From: Incurvaria masculella
Taxonomy: Eukaryota > Arthropoda > Insecta > Lepidoptera > Incurvariidae
Length of the DNA stretch: 64,000 nt
Reading direction: 5' to 3'
Assembly (NCBI GenBank): GCA_946894095.1
Contig: OX335641.1
Location: 10,186,501-10,250,500, forward strand
The translations under genes were made by a program, and so were the position numbers. Positions 46,301-64,000 of this stretch are shown piece by piece; within the stretch, counting starts at the first letter, position 1; each line of letters starts with the position of its first letter. Below the pieces are notes generated by a model. It saw nothing but the letters and a program-made list of their open reading frames with translations, was not told where the DNA came from and made no database searches.

Positions 46301-49300
46301 ATACGTATAGAGCGGTTGGCAACATTGATAAGTCCAGCCTTGCACTATATTCATAAAGTAGCTGTTTTTACAGCTTTATTTCTTTAATTAATGTGTCCTT
46401 GCCTCACTGTCGATTATATATACAGTACCTGGCAGAAAATAATGCACATCAGATGTTGGAAAGAGACATTCGGATAGATTTGGCTTTGTAAAGCGTCCTC
46501 TCTCTCGCATTTAGTACACAGGTACTGAGTGACAGCGTGTGACAGTGATGACACTCTTCAAAGCTAGAACTAGCAGATTATCTCTTTCCAATGTCGGATT
46601 TGGATTAATGAAGTCACATTTGTTGTAAAAATAGGATTAGTAGGAAAAACTTGATTTTACGTTTTAGTGATGTTTAACAGTAAGTCATGCTTAGTTATGA
46701 ACATGTTTATGGAAGGGTGGTAATATATGCCCCAAGTAAAATATTGTCTTACGTTGCCTTGACAGAGATCCAGTTTTATATGTTTTTAGCAAATAAGCCA
46801 GAATATTCTGAGGAATTCATGTTTTTATATGAAACCATGCATCCAAACCGCCTGTTTGGATGTATTTTAATCGCTCTCTGTAGATTTTTTATTCAGTACT
46901 ATTTACGAATGAAAACAATTTACATTGCTTCCAGGAAGCGACAGAGGCGAAGGAGCGTTTGCAGCGTGAAATTGACAGCATTATGACGAAGAAGCAGACG
47001 TTCTATGCGAGCGCGATCGAGAGCGCGCGCATCGAGGTCGAGCTCGCAACGAGCGAGGCGTGCGAGGCGATGGGCGAGAGGGAGGCGGTGCGGGAGTGCG
47101 TGGGCGGCTACCGGGAGCAGCTCGCCGCGGGGATGGCGGCGGCGGGGGAGGAGGTGGGGCAGCTGTGCCGCGGGATGATCGACATGGTCGGGGCGGCGCA
47201 CGAGCGGGTCGCCACCGACGTCGACGGCACGAGGGAGACTGTAGAGGTGAGATAAGTAACCCATGGGCCCGGGATTTGGTCGACAACAGTAGTGATGCAA
47301 ATGCGTTTGTTTAGAATTTTTAGTAATATTTTCTCTTTCTCTCTCTAAACGGCAAATGCACCCATGTTGTCTCCATATGTGGTAAATAGATAATCATTGA
47401 AAGAACAAGCGCGTAGCGCAGACCCCTTGGGTCTTCGTTTCTTTGAACTGTAACTTTAAATATTCTTTAATTCAATGAAATGAAATACATCATCAAAATA
47501 TGTCAATTGTGGGTTATACATAATATTTACGAATATCGTTCTCATCATGGATCATATCTTCAAATGCTTCTTCCACAATTTACATTTTACCGCGTCGAAA
47601 TGAACATATACTTATTTTTTATTTAAACTTTCCACCTTAACCATTTAAAAGCTATGCACTTTGTTAGCCATGGCATTTTGTGATGAACTACAATCCGATG
47701 TGGTCATGCAGGGAGAGATGGCGGCGGCGGCTGAAGCGGAGCGGCAGGCCAGCGACGTGCTGTCCCAGAAGGTGGCGGTCGTGCTCGCCGACTCACAGCG
47801 GTGCGGCGAGCAGGCACTCGCAAGCACACTCTCAAATATTCAGGTACACTCTCTTTATTATATTCTTGAGTTTCATTCTCATTGGCGCTTCGCTCAGCAT
47901 AGAAGGATTATATTTAAAGCAGCAACAACATTAATGATTGTATTGCCGTAGGGCATTTCTGAATAAAGTAATCAGAAACATCACCATACGTAACGGTGAG
48001 CACATAATGAGTCTTTATTTATTGATTATTAAATAAATAAATTGATTGATTAAAAAAAACTCTCCGGATTGATTCACCTCAACAAGACAAATACTTTTTT
48101 TAATGCATTGCCTTGGAAATTGTCCCATCGCATGTACTGGCAGAATTTCTAATTAACAGAACATGAAAACAAAAAAAAACAACAAAAACAGAAGCAATGC
48201 AAGATTGCATTGAGTAAGATACGATAGCAATGAATGACTAACATTTTTATATGTATATAAATTTAATTGGAAGAACTGATAGATGTAACTAGACATGCAT
48301 AATACCACATGTATAGCTAATACCACACCTATTGTCAAGACAGCCAAAAATTCTGCCCCTTCGACCATTCTTTAATCCAATGCGATGGCATCAACCAGGG
48401 CGACGCATCCGCTACTAGTTGATGGGGAAAAACCTTTTCCCTACCACCCTAGTAGGTGGAAGGGACCTACAGTTTTACATGGATTCCATTCCATTCCTAA
48501 ATATGGAACGTTTCGCAATTGTGACGAAATCTACTTATCCAACTCAGAAAAAGAAAGGTGGTTGCCCATGTAGGAGGCAGGGATTGAACTCATTAAAATG
48601 CATGATTTTATTTTCATAATGGAAAAAACACACTTTTCTAGAAATACCATGAGACGTCGTCGGCCAGCGTGGTGTCCCTGTGCGACGACGTCGGCCGGCA
48701 GTGGTCCGGCGACGCGACGCTGTCGCGGCAGCACGCCGGCGACGTCCTCGCCGCCGAGAGCGCGGTGACGGCGCTGCGCGACGAGCAACGCGCCGAGCTG
48801 CAGGCGCTGGATGCTCTCGAGGAGGCCTTCCTCCACGACGAATACAAGAGCTACTCGCCCACAGGTAACGCTCGCTCTGCAGTTGCATGTCGGCCGGCAG
48901 TGGTCTGGGGCCCCGGCAGCGCGCCGCTACGTTCAGACTTAAACTGGACTCATTACTACCTTATACTTATAGAAATGCATAACAAAGTGTTGCTTTTTTC
49001 CACAGGAAAGACTCCGGTGCGAATAGAGTATCGGTACCCACGAAACTTCACGGTCACCTCGCCCCACGACCGCATAATCAGCCGCTTCCGAGCGCAGAGG
49101 ACACAGTCTGCTGAAGACGTGAGTTAACACTCATAGACTAGGAGGTCGCGACAAAAATGGTAACGATAACGTAAATGGCTGAAACTGGGTTCACAGCATA
49201 AAGACCAACCCTCTGATGATAAATTTGTCAGTCTGCCTGAGCCATATCTACGTAACGTGGTTGAGTTACGTAGATATGGCTCCTGAGAAAGTAGTTATGG

Positions 49301-52230
49301 TGAAAAAAAATATATTTAATAAGGTAAATGGCTGCAAATAACGAAGCATGAAAGTATCAGTACATACTTGCTTAGCAATACCATAACTAAACATATCTTT
49401 GGTTGCATTTCGTAGTTAAAGGTGATTTAGGTTACAGATATAACTTTATGTATATTTAAGTATTTCATTAAAAAACCGACAATATTTCTAGACAATCAGT
49501 ATATTCATCAGAAGTACATACGAACATCTATTTTATATAGCCAATCTAGATGACGCAACCACTTGGCGCAGGCAGACCGACATATTTAGATAGAACCTGT
49601 GAATTATTATTATTATGTGAACCCAGATTCAGCCATTTCACCTTATTGTGATCGAAAATGTCGTGACCTCCCGGAATATCATTCGTTTCCAATATAAAGT
49701 TGTGTTGATGCACCTTCGGACTTTGAATGGTTATCCGTCCATTTCATTTAATGCTGTATGTTAATTATGTCCCAAAATAACTCAAGATTAGAAATTTGCT
49801 GCCATTTTATGCAGTAAAATTTTGGCAACCCCAAAAAAGGCCGCGAGCAGTTTAGGGTTAGTAAAAATGGAGCATTACAAGAGAGAGCAACGTGTTTTCA
49901 TTGTTGAACAATTTTTTTTATTTAGATTTATCAATAGTGATACATTTCAAAACATATTAATAAAAAATAAGCAAGAAAACAATTCCATCTTGTTTTCTTG
50001 CTTATTTTTTATTAATATATTCACTAATTCAATATAAACACAACATTATTATGTAATAACTTTCACTTCCTTATTAAAGATAAGCTAATGTTAAAGATGA
50101 AATCAATTTAACATTTAAACAGAACAAAATAGACGATACCTGCTCGATTTTAACTAGGCAAAGTACCTAATGTATGTTCTGCAAATGTTGGTGCAGTGCT
50201 CGTTAAGTATTAAAAGTATGATATTCAAAGAATTTATGTTAAAATTAAGATTATAAATTGTAAGTTTCAATTAAAAACTTTTCGCAAAATTTTTATGAAG
50301 GAAGGTAACGAGGACGATTTTAAAAACAGTTTGAATATTTCGTACAAAATATGGCAAGAAGTTTTCACTTCAACAACTGTGAAGAGTAATTGAAAAATTC
50401 AGAGAGACTGGATCAATTGGTATGGGTAATCACACTAGTCGTCCAAAAACAAGCTGTTAAATGTCAATATCAAAGCAGGGTGTGAGAGTGTTGGTGAGAA
50501 TTCATGAGCATCAATTCGGTGTCGTAGACAAGAATTGAAAATTTACAGCATATACTCACTGAAGCTCTGCGTCTCTATGCAAAGTTCAATTAACACAAGA
50601 ACTGAAAGCTAGTGACCATGCACAGAGAAAAGAGTTTGTTGAATGGATTATTGAACATCAACAAGTTAATGCTTATTTTTTGAGCAACTTTTAATCTCAG
50701 TCAGTCCTCTAACTGTTAATATTAATTTCTGTCCGATCTGGGTATTTATCTATGGGCCGTGAGCATTCTCCTTCAATTTAATACATATTAGTGAGGGTGG
50801 AGTGCACATTCTCTGGTTACTAATAAAGTTATGGTTATTAAAGATATGTCTTCTTTCTTCTTCAACAGATAAATAAGGACAGATATATTTTAATTTTAAA
50901 TATTATCACTAACCAGAGTTTGTGCACTCCATGCTAAATGTGAGCAAATTTAACAAAGTATCGACCATCGCCAGGAATGCATAGAGCTCCTGGACGACAG
51001 CCGGGAGAGCGGGGCACGAGTATCGGACGCTGACACGAGCGCCCTGTCGACGGGCTCGGCCGCTGTGTTCCTGCAGCCGTCGCCGCCACTGGAGACGCCC
51101 ACCAACAAACTGCCACCCATCCACAAGTCCACCTCCGAGTCAGACATCTTCAGCAAGAAGAAGGTAAAGTGGACGATCTCCCCATCTCCCTAAACTAGTT
51201 TTCCACTAACCGCATACCGGTTATGTGGTTATAGGGTAGATAATGATGAAAAATTAGCCAACTGTCGTCAGTAGAACGTTATCACCTTCAATGTTCCCAA
51301 GACGCAGTGCTGTGTTTTCTCCCCCATTCCTTGCAAAAATCCAAGGCATTGTCGAACTTGTCATGGAGCACCTTGACCTACTGAATTTGGAATCTCCAAA
51401 GATGTGTTTTCGGCATTTACAAATAGTTTTTCAATTTTATTACTCCGCTGCACTGCCACGGTAAGAAACTGTCTGTTAGTGAGTGCATTTTCTTATACTT
51501 GCAACCTGGGAGTTTTACAATAGTAGTTGTACCATCGATTCTTGAGCTCGGAAGCTCGGCAAAAGTACGCAAATTAACTGGTATGTATAGTGCCTCGCTG
51601 AGTGTGGTTTCCCCAGGTAAGGTGAATTTGGGTTTTCTGACTATCTCTCTTTGGTTCTCTCGGCCCAACCACTCATACCGGTTTTTCATAAAAAAAAGAG
51701 TGTGAAATTAAACTATCTGAAGTAGCATCGAAGATGTGTTGTTTTAATTCTTTTTACCTAATATTGAATCAATTAATGTGCAACACAACCACAAATTAAT
51801 TTTATAGTTTTGTTTGTTAAAATGTTTTATGTTAACTACATATGTTTATAAATAAGCAGCAATAGTACGAATAGCTATTGAACTTGTACTGGTACCTGCC
51901 CTCTCTCCCCCTGTTGGCGGTGAATAGATTTAACTAAATCTTCCATTTGAATCTATAAGTTGGCGGGGCAATCTATGCTAGCGCCAGTTGTCTAAATCTT
52001 CCATTTGAATCTATAAGTTGGCGGGGCAATCTATGCTAGCGCCAGTTGTCTTCCCCATTCGGACTATTCATTCACAATGCAGTGGAGTGGTAAGTGTTTA
52101 ATTTTTTTCATTTTTGCAGAACCAGAAAGAGAACCAACCCCAGATCCTAAGCAACGCGTCCTCACTACAGAAACTGTCCAAGCTGCGGCAACCCAACTCA
52201 CACAAGAAAGTGCTGACCCAGAAGAACTAG
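34386..52230 (+). CDS. Klp61F: Kinesin-5 (Klp61F/Eg5 type) mitotic motor, 19 exons, complete
   Basis: Plus-end-directed homotetrameric motor that slides antiparallel spindle microtubules apart. Exons: 34386-34441, 36502-36646, 36952-37101, 37780-37940, 38677-38820, 39367-39621, 40035-40288, 40882-41111, 41744-41907, 42355-42494, 43238-43329, 44410-44619, 45814-45981, 46935-47246, 47712-47843, 48642-48864, 49006-49118, 50975-51163, 52120-52230. All introns start GT and end AG, and phases join into 1082 codons plus TAG, close to the roughly 1066 residues I recall for Drosophila Klp61F. Family marks: P-loop GQTGTGKT (94-101), switch I NAQSSRSH (215-222), switch II DLAGSE (253-258), BimC box with TGKTPVR (945-951). 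Start chosen at the ATG before [11 protein letters not shown], the standard motor opening. The start of exon 13 could be 45811 instead of 45814 (one extra Gln). Introns are full of repeats; exons are much more GC-rich than introns. Identity as kinesin-5 is firm; one-to-one orthology with Klp61F is inferred. Confidence 0.95.
35433..35640. mobile_element. MITE family C fragment in kinesin intron 1
   Basis: CATGCAAATTGGTAGTCCGAG, TTGAAGAAATAAAACCACAGAATA and AGTAAAAGTTTGTATGG match family C in reverse order, followed by AACGCCAAGCCCTCTGACTA near the end. Both termini are worn. Confidence 0.55.
36372..36487 (+). pseudogene. Decayed tandem copy of kinesin-5 exon 2 with its acceptor
   Basis: The unit starts GAGTTGCATAGCAG, the counterpart of GAGTTGTGTTGCAG before the true exon 2. 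It then follows exon 2: GCGAGCACGA, GCTCGCTGGG, and GCAACATACAGAATAACATC against GCAACATACAGAACAACATC. Eight codons after VVEV are deleted, small indels shift the first part out of frame, and it breaks off after AAATTCACGTTT. It ends directly where the true exon's acceptor region begins, so this is a local tandem duplication. No plausible donor remains, so inclusion in mRNA is unlikely. Confidence 0.82.
37350..37621 (-). mobile_element. SINE copy in kinesin intron 3
   Basis: The reverse complement shows CTCTTTCTCAGTTGGATAAG, GCATTTCGTCACGAATGAGAG, CCATGGTTTGGAATAC, GGTTGGTATCATCGCATTG and the block at the GGCATGGCACC position (here GGTGCCATGCCAGAAC on the plus strand). A family A MITE fragment follows at 37622-37690. 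Confidence 0.7.
41185..41560 (+). mobile_element. LINE ORF2 C-terminal relic in kinesin intron 8
   Basis: An open stretch encodes [15 protein letters not shown], then [20 protein letters not shown] and [19 protein letters not shown]. This pattern is the region after the reverse transcriptase in Jockey-like non-LTR elements. It continues degenerate after a stop near 41425 ([24 protein letters not shown] in the following bases). There is no 5' part, as usual for truncated LINE copies. Confidence 0.75.
42040..42345 (+). repeat. Interspersed repeat (family K), copy 1
   Basis: The 3' half, ATCGCTGAGTGGTTTTGCGAG, GGTGGATTTGGCTTTTCTGAG, GGTCTCTCAAC and ACCGGTTTTTTATAAAAAAAA, matches 51590-51700. 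The A-rich end suggests retroposition. It lies directly before the exon 10 acceptor. Confidence 0.6.
43712..44064. mobile_element. MITE (family C), copy 2, in kinesin intron 11
   Basis: The left arm (GGCAGTCTGAGTTCTCACCG, then AAACCGATCGACTGGCGTTT) and the right arm (AACGCCAGTCGATCGGTTTG, then GACAACTTAGACTACCGGCT) are inverted over about 65 bases. The interior is very similar to 18578-18930. Confidence 0.82.
45050..45456 (+). repeat. Retroposon-like repeat (family J), copy 1, kinesin intron 12
   Basis: Shared with 58350-58650: CTCGCTTTAAGGTC, TTTCCCTAAAATATGGTTGA, GTGATGCTCGTGAACGG, AATTGGCAACATGTTAG, and the end block GTGCAGTGTACTGTCTATGG plus GATGATGAATAAACAATG. The AATAAA near the end suggests the 3' end of a LINE or SINE. 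Confidence 0.7.
45478..45690 (-). mobile_element. SINE fragment, kinesin intron 12
   Basis: TTGACCATTGTTCATTCAATGCGATGG, GGCGGGCTTAACCCTACCACC and GTGGAATCCGAATCACAAACC are reverse-complement blocks of the SINE body. It directly follows the family J repeat. Confidence 0.7.
48290..48600 (-). mobile_element. SINE copy, kinesin intron 15
   Basis: AGCTAATACCACACCTATTG, TTCGACCATTCTTTAATCC, AATGCGATGGCATCAACC, CTACCACCCTAGTAGGTGGA, GTGACGAAATCTACTTATCC, and the head remnant GGCAGGGATTGAACTCA are in reverse order. It ends about 50 bases before exon 16. Confidence 0.75.
49138..49672. mobile_element. Foldback element with about 55-bp inverted ends (family I), intron 17
   Basis: GGAGGTCGCGACAAAAATGG, GTAAATGGCTGAAAC and TGGGTTCACA at the left pair with TGTGAACCCA, ATTCAGCCATTT and CATTTTCGATC / TGTCGTGACCTCC-like blocks at the right. 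Inside is a perfect 18-bp hairpin (49239-49256 and 49265-49282, GAGCCATATCTACGTAAC) with an 8-base loop. No coding capacity. Confidence 0.75.
49867..50700 (+). pseudogene. Decayed transposase gene, Tc1/mariner-like, in kinesin intron 17
   Basis: [17 protein letters not shown] opens at 49867. Beyond the hairpin the remains [18 protein letters not shown], then [25 protein letters not shown] and [12 protein letters not shown] appear in different frames separated by stops. The order (helix-turn-helix followed by the stretch before the first catalytic Asp) fits an IS630/Tc1/mariner-type transposase known from other insects. The catalytic part is absent. Family placement is from recall. Confidence 0.65.
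49954..50018. repeat. Perfect 29-bp hairpin with 7-base loop
   Basis: ATATTAATAAAAAATAAGCA continuing to GAAAACAA (49954-49982) is exactly inverted at 49990-50018. The spacer is TTCCATC. It interrupts the transposase relic just after its first 20 codons. Confidence 0.85.
50797..50938. mobile_element. Small MITE (family H), copy 2, next to kinesin exon 18
   Basis: GTGGAGTGCACATTCTCTGG at the left and CCAGAGTTTGTGCACTCCAT at the right are inverted. The centre contains a TCTTCTTTCTTCTTC run like that of copy 1 (9984-10129, opposite orientation). It ends about 36 bases before the exon 18 acceptor. Confidence 0.75.
51300..51705 (+). repeat. Interspersed repeat (family K), copy 2, kinesin intron 18
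   Basis: The end block GTGCCTCGCTGAGTGTGGTT, AAGGTGAATTTGGGTTTTCTG and ACCGGTTTTTCATAAAAAAAA matches 42220-42330. The 5' limit is uncertain. The A-rich end suggests retroposition. Confidence 0.55.
51934..52049 (+). repeat. Exact tandem duplication, 2 x 58 bp
   Basis: Units 51934-51991 and 51992-52049 are identical by eye (starting CTAAATCTTCCATTTGAATC and ending GCTAGCGCCAGTTGT). They lie in the last kinesin intron, about 70 bases before exon 19. Confidence 0.9.
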
Positions 52231-53760
52231 TTAATCTCTGCTAAGAATTAGCTCTAGATGTGGTATCAGAGTTTTAGACATTTGGCACGCGTGACACGCA
52301 GGTGATGTGTGCTGGACATTTGTTCTGAGGGAAAACATGGGGTGAAAGTGTGGTTTATGCTTTAACAGTCTAGAGTAGAAAACTACTTATATATGTATCC
52401 AGTATACAGGACACACTTTTTTTGGTAATTGAAAGATTATAACATCGCTCTATATACATACTTCTCCATATCTATAGCACGATTGATTTAAGTTGAGGCG
52501 ATCACAGCACGAATACATTTCTCTAATACAGTACGCTTCTTTTAAAAAAAATTGTTACGTTTCAGCACAATTGATAGCCACATGTCATCGTTGTCACCAT
52601 ACTGGACCATGCTTGTTATAAGCTGACAAAAAATGTAAAATAGAGGTGTGTGTGACCTTAACTTTAATCAATCGAGCTATACTTCCAACATAAAATATCA
52701 TTTACAGTTGATGCCTCAAATTCAAAAGCGTTTATGGGCTTATTCAATTCAAAATCTATTGTTTGGAATATGCTGTGAATCTGTTCTTTGCTTGGAAATT
52801 TCGTCTTAAGTTACTTAATTATCCACATTTGAGTAAAACACATTACGCAAAAGGTTTTATAGTCAATGCAAAGATTTTGAGTAGGTGACAGATGATATTT
52901 AGTTAATAGTTTAATTGTCAGGCCACGGTTAAAAAATACACCATTATGATGGTGGTATGACCAGAGTAAAGCAATTAATGTCATGCTAAAAAATATAATT
53001 TAATTCGTAATTTGGTGCATTCAAAGTTCAGTTTTTTTAAACAATCTTGAGATTTAACAGTAACCAGACATTGTGAAAAACTACAACTTAAGTGCCATTT
53101 TAATATTTTGTTAATGTTACCGATGATGTATAGAACAAGCGAGGTATTGACTATGTTTTGCACATGGTTTTCCCCTTCACTGCAGATTACAACGACTAGT
53201 GCCGACAGCAGTTTGCAACTACGTTGTTCGGTGTAGACACAGTTCGAGATAGCTTTAGTTTCGATTTGAGTTTTGAGTTCATATCTTAACTGATAATATG
53301 CAAAGAGTTTTAGATAATATTATTTTTAAGGAATAGACGGAGGAATTTACGTGTACAGAGTTTCGTAAATTTCATATTTCTTCAATGAAAACAACATTTA
53401 TATCTATATTTACCTTTCTGGATACAATATTGGGGGGCATATTTACCTTTCGGGATAGACAGTGTTGGTAAAGTTATATGAATAGTTATGTCAATTTAAC
53501 ATCAGATTTTTATGTGACTAGCAGTTTATACCATAGATCACATTATCATAAGTCCTTGATGGGATGTGAATGAAATATAAAATTACATAGTTTTGAAAGT
53601 TTGGTTTTTTAATGCCCTTAAAAGTAATTTATAACTTATTACAGGATAGCTAGCTAAGGTAGGAAAAAAATCTGAAATACATAGTTTTTCTTTTTTATTT
53701 GAATAAATATTTTACATTGTATCTTAAATAAAGTTTGAAGAGAAATAAAGGAGAACCGTA
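52231..53760 (+). other. Putative kinesin-5 3' UTR with AATAAA cluster
   Basis: After the TAG at 52228-52230, the first canonical AATAAA sites that I see are clustered at 53702, 53727 and 53744, giving a 3' UTR of about 1.5 kb if used. The sequence is AT-rich and free of recognisable repeats, unlike the introns, which fits a transcribed UTR. Confidence 0.5.
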
Positions 53761-55064
53761 TTTACAGATATAAATTATATTGAAAAATTAACTATAACTT
53801 AAATCCAGTCATTTTGGGATGGCAAAATCAGCAGTGGTTATAAACTTGGCAACAATTGTGACATGAAATGAATGCTTCATCTTTCTTTAGTGCCACATTA
53901 CTACTAAATCGACCTCAACATATGACTTTAAGTTGGTCCCGTGTGCTAACAGATGCTGAAAATATGTTGTCTTCTTTAATGGTGCATATACATAAATAGC
54001 TGAATCTCGTTTTTCATTAAACATTCAGAGTTAAACTGCATAATTTTATGTTCTATCCTATTTATTCTAACTTTGGAAGATACAGCAATAAATGATTCAA
54101 TCTAATGTAAATAAATAAATGAGAGGAAATGGTGGGAAAAGTCAATGGAATGGGTTAAAGATCCATTGCAATTAAAATTTAAAAAAATACCTAAATAAAT
54201 ATTAGATCTAGTTCCTAGAAAACTAAGAAAATATTTACATTTGTTGTGAATACTTATCCTAGAATTACAGCTATTTATATTGAGGAAATTTAATGAAGCT
54301 GCTTAAATAAAATAATTGACTCAATATTTTTTAATTACATAGCATTGTTTTAACAACTCTTTGAACTGTCTAAAATCAGTAGCTTCCGTCTTTGAAACAT
54401 ATCGAAATCCTTATGGATTCACAGATTTCGGACCCAAATTGCCCTTTAGTGAACAATAAGTTGCCAAAACAGGGCTGTAATAAAGTATGAAAAAGTAGCA
54501 CCATCTGGTCTCGTAGTACTGTTGAAAGTCTGCGTCAAATTCAAATCTCTACCGTCTGTCCGTTATCCTTTAAGCTGGTAATTGCAAATAGCGGACATAT
54601 AACTGAACTGCATAAATTCCAACCCATCCTAGAATTAACACTCGACAAAATTTTTGAGTTTGACTGGAAGGTCAACTGTCAAAATATCCGAGTGTGCCCA
54701 TGGAAGTGATTTCATCAGTCAGTCCTAGATTGGCAATCTATAAAATAGTAATAGATATGATTTTCTTTGGATGCCATGGATATAATAAATAATAGACAAA
54801 TAATGCTGGTTTGTGAACCCATTTGCTTTGCCGAAAGATCTTCACGAATAAATTTTATCGGTGTGAATGAACTGAGAAGAATTTAACAATGAGCGAATTT
54901 ACAAGCGAAAAACGCGGCAGCTAAACCATAGATGCACGAACTGACAAACTTTAGGTGGTCAGTACTGTCACTGGCATCAAGGGGCCATAATCTTCGATCC
55001 CCATACAAGCGTAGTTTTAAAATCACTGTTTTGTATCTAGCGACAGTCGATGTGTGTGCACCTT
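53761..55064. other. Gap between the convergent genes, nothing recognised
   Basis: AT-rich sequence with no recognisable repeat, frame or RNA gene. Confidence 0.45.
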
Positions 55065-55070
55065 TTTATT
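55065..55070 (-). terminator. Candidate polyadenylation signal of the masquerade-type gene
   Basis: AATAAA on the minus strand, about 250 bases after the stop codon at 55316-55318. It is one of several possible sites and is not tested. Confidence 0.35.
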
Positions 55071-55315
55071 CATGAGGTGTGATGGGATAATATCATGACA
55101 GTAAGTGTGGAAGCCCATTGATATATCAAATTACAGCTGAACGAAAAACTGCATATAATTTTATAAAAAATGAGAATGTGCAGACCAGATTTCACGTTGT
55201 TTCTAAACTATGTTTGTATGGGAAAAGTTATTTTCGAATTTCTCCAGTACGTCCTTCAGGCTTGGATTATTATTAGGTATTCGCAAATTGGTTAGAGCAT
55301 TGAAGGTGATGATTT

Positions 55316-63908
<8,593 letters not shown>

Positions 63909-64000
63909 CTGCTCGGGGAACAAATACTCTTATTGCTGCGTACAAACGGCATCACCCTAGACGCCACGTATTGGACTTTGACCCACATACGTTTTCCTTG

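Larger units (their letters stand above)
40882..48864 (+). other. Klp61F: Kinesin-5 stalk (exons 8-16)
   Basis: Residues about 390-945, Glu/Gln/Arg/Ala-rich with heptad-like patterns (for example [20 protein letters not shown] in exon 8). This part forms the coiled coil and bipolar-assembly region in kinesin-5. Exons 12-16 are strongly GC-rich and Ala/Arg/Glu-rich, so the protein composition is skewed. Conservation is low outside the heptads; exon borders rest on splice sites and unbroken phase rather than on similarity. Confidence 0.85.
49006..52230 (+). other. Klp61F: Kinesin-5 tail: BimC box and KEN motif (exons 17-19)
   Basis: Exon 17 (49006-49118) encodes [15 protein letters not shown], the BimC box; the Thr of TPVR (residue 948) corresponds to the Cdk1 site that targets kinesin-5 to spindles. 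Exon 18 is a Ser/Pro-rich linker with further SP and TP sites ([11 protein letters not shown]). Exon 19 starts NQKENQ, giving a KEN motif at 1049-1051, a possible APC/C degron, and ends in a basic tail. BimC identity is clear; the KEN function is inferred. Confidence 0.88.

Overview
The window reads as insect nuclear DNA, most likely from a moth or butterfly. The basis is AT-rich introns and intergenic DNA packed with short tRNA-headed SINEs and inverted-repeat elements of the kind common in Lepidoptera, and two intron-containing genes whose best matches by recall are the Drosophila genes Klp61F and masquerade. No search was run, so species and orthology are inferences.

Layout. Positions 1 to about 34,385 hold no convincing complete host gene. 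The main item there is an apparently intact Ty3/Gypsy-type LTR retrotransposon (2634-9193) with two 202-bp LTRs that look identical and a 5-bp target duplication (CTCTG). It has a gag frame and a pol frame that overlap in the -1 register, and an in-phase CCCAAAC heptamer sits in the overlap. The rest is a mosaic of SINE copies, several MITE families, a 698-bp pogo/Tigger-like element and a 5S rRNA-derived SINE. Three GC-rich patches (about 12.25, 20.6-21.0 and 25.0 kb) may be promoters or 5' exons of genes lying elsewhere; the middle one carries a candidate 14-codon first exon on the minus strand.

From 34,386 to 52,230 (plus strand) lies a 19-exon kinesin-5 gene. Its exon phases join without a break into 1082 codons plus a stop: a complete motor, a long stalk, a BimC box with a Cdk1-type TP site, and a C-terminal KEN motif. 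From 55,316 leftwards from beyond 63,908 (minus strand) lies the 3' part of a masquerade-type gene. Twelve exons (620 codons plus stop) encode four CLIP motifs and a trypsin-like domain whose catalytic serine is glycine (GDGGGP). The two genes are convergent, with about 3.1 kb between stop codons. Nothing suggests a functional link: one product is a mitotic motor, the other a secreted non-catalytic protease homologue.

The most interesting items are: (1) a perfect 39-bp inverted repeat in a masquerade intron enclosing a hammerhead-ribozyme-like core; (2) decayed copies of a coding exon beside the parent exon in both genes; (3) the in-phase frameshift heptamer in the young retrotransposon; (4) a 5S-headed SINE that seems to share its 3' body with the tRNA-headed SINE family; (5) foldback elements and perfect hairpins concentrated in the kinesin introns.
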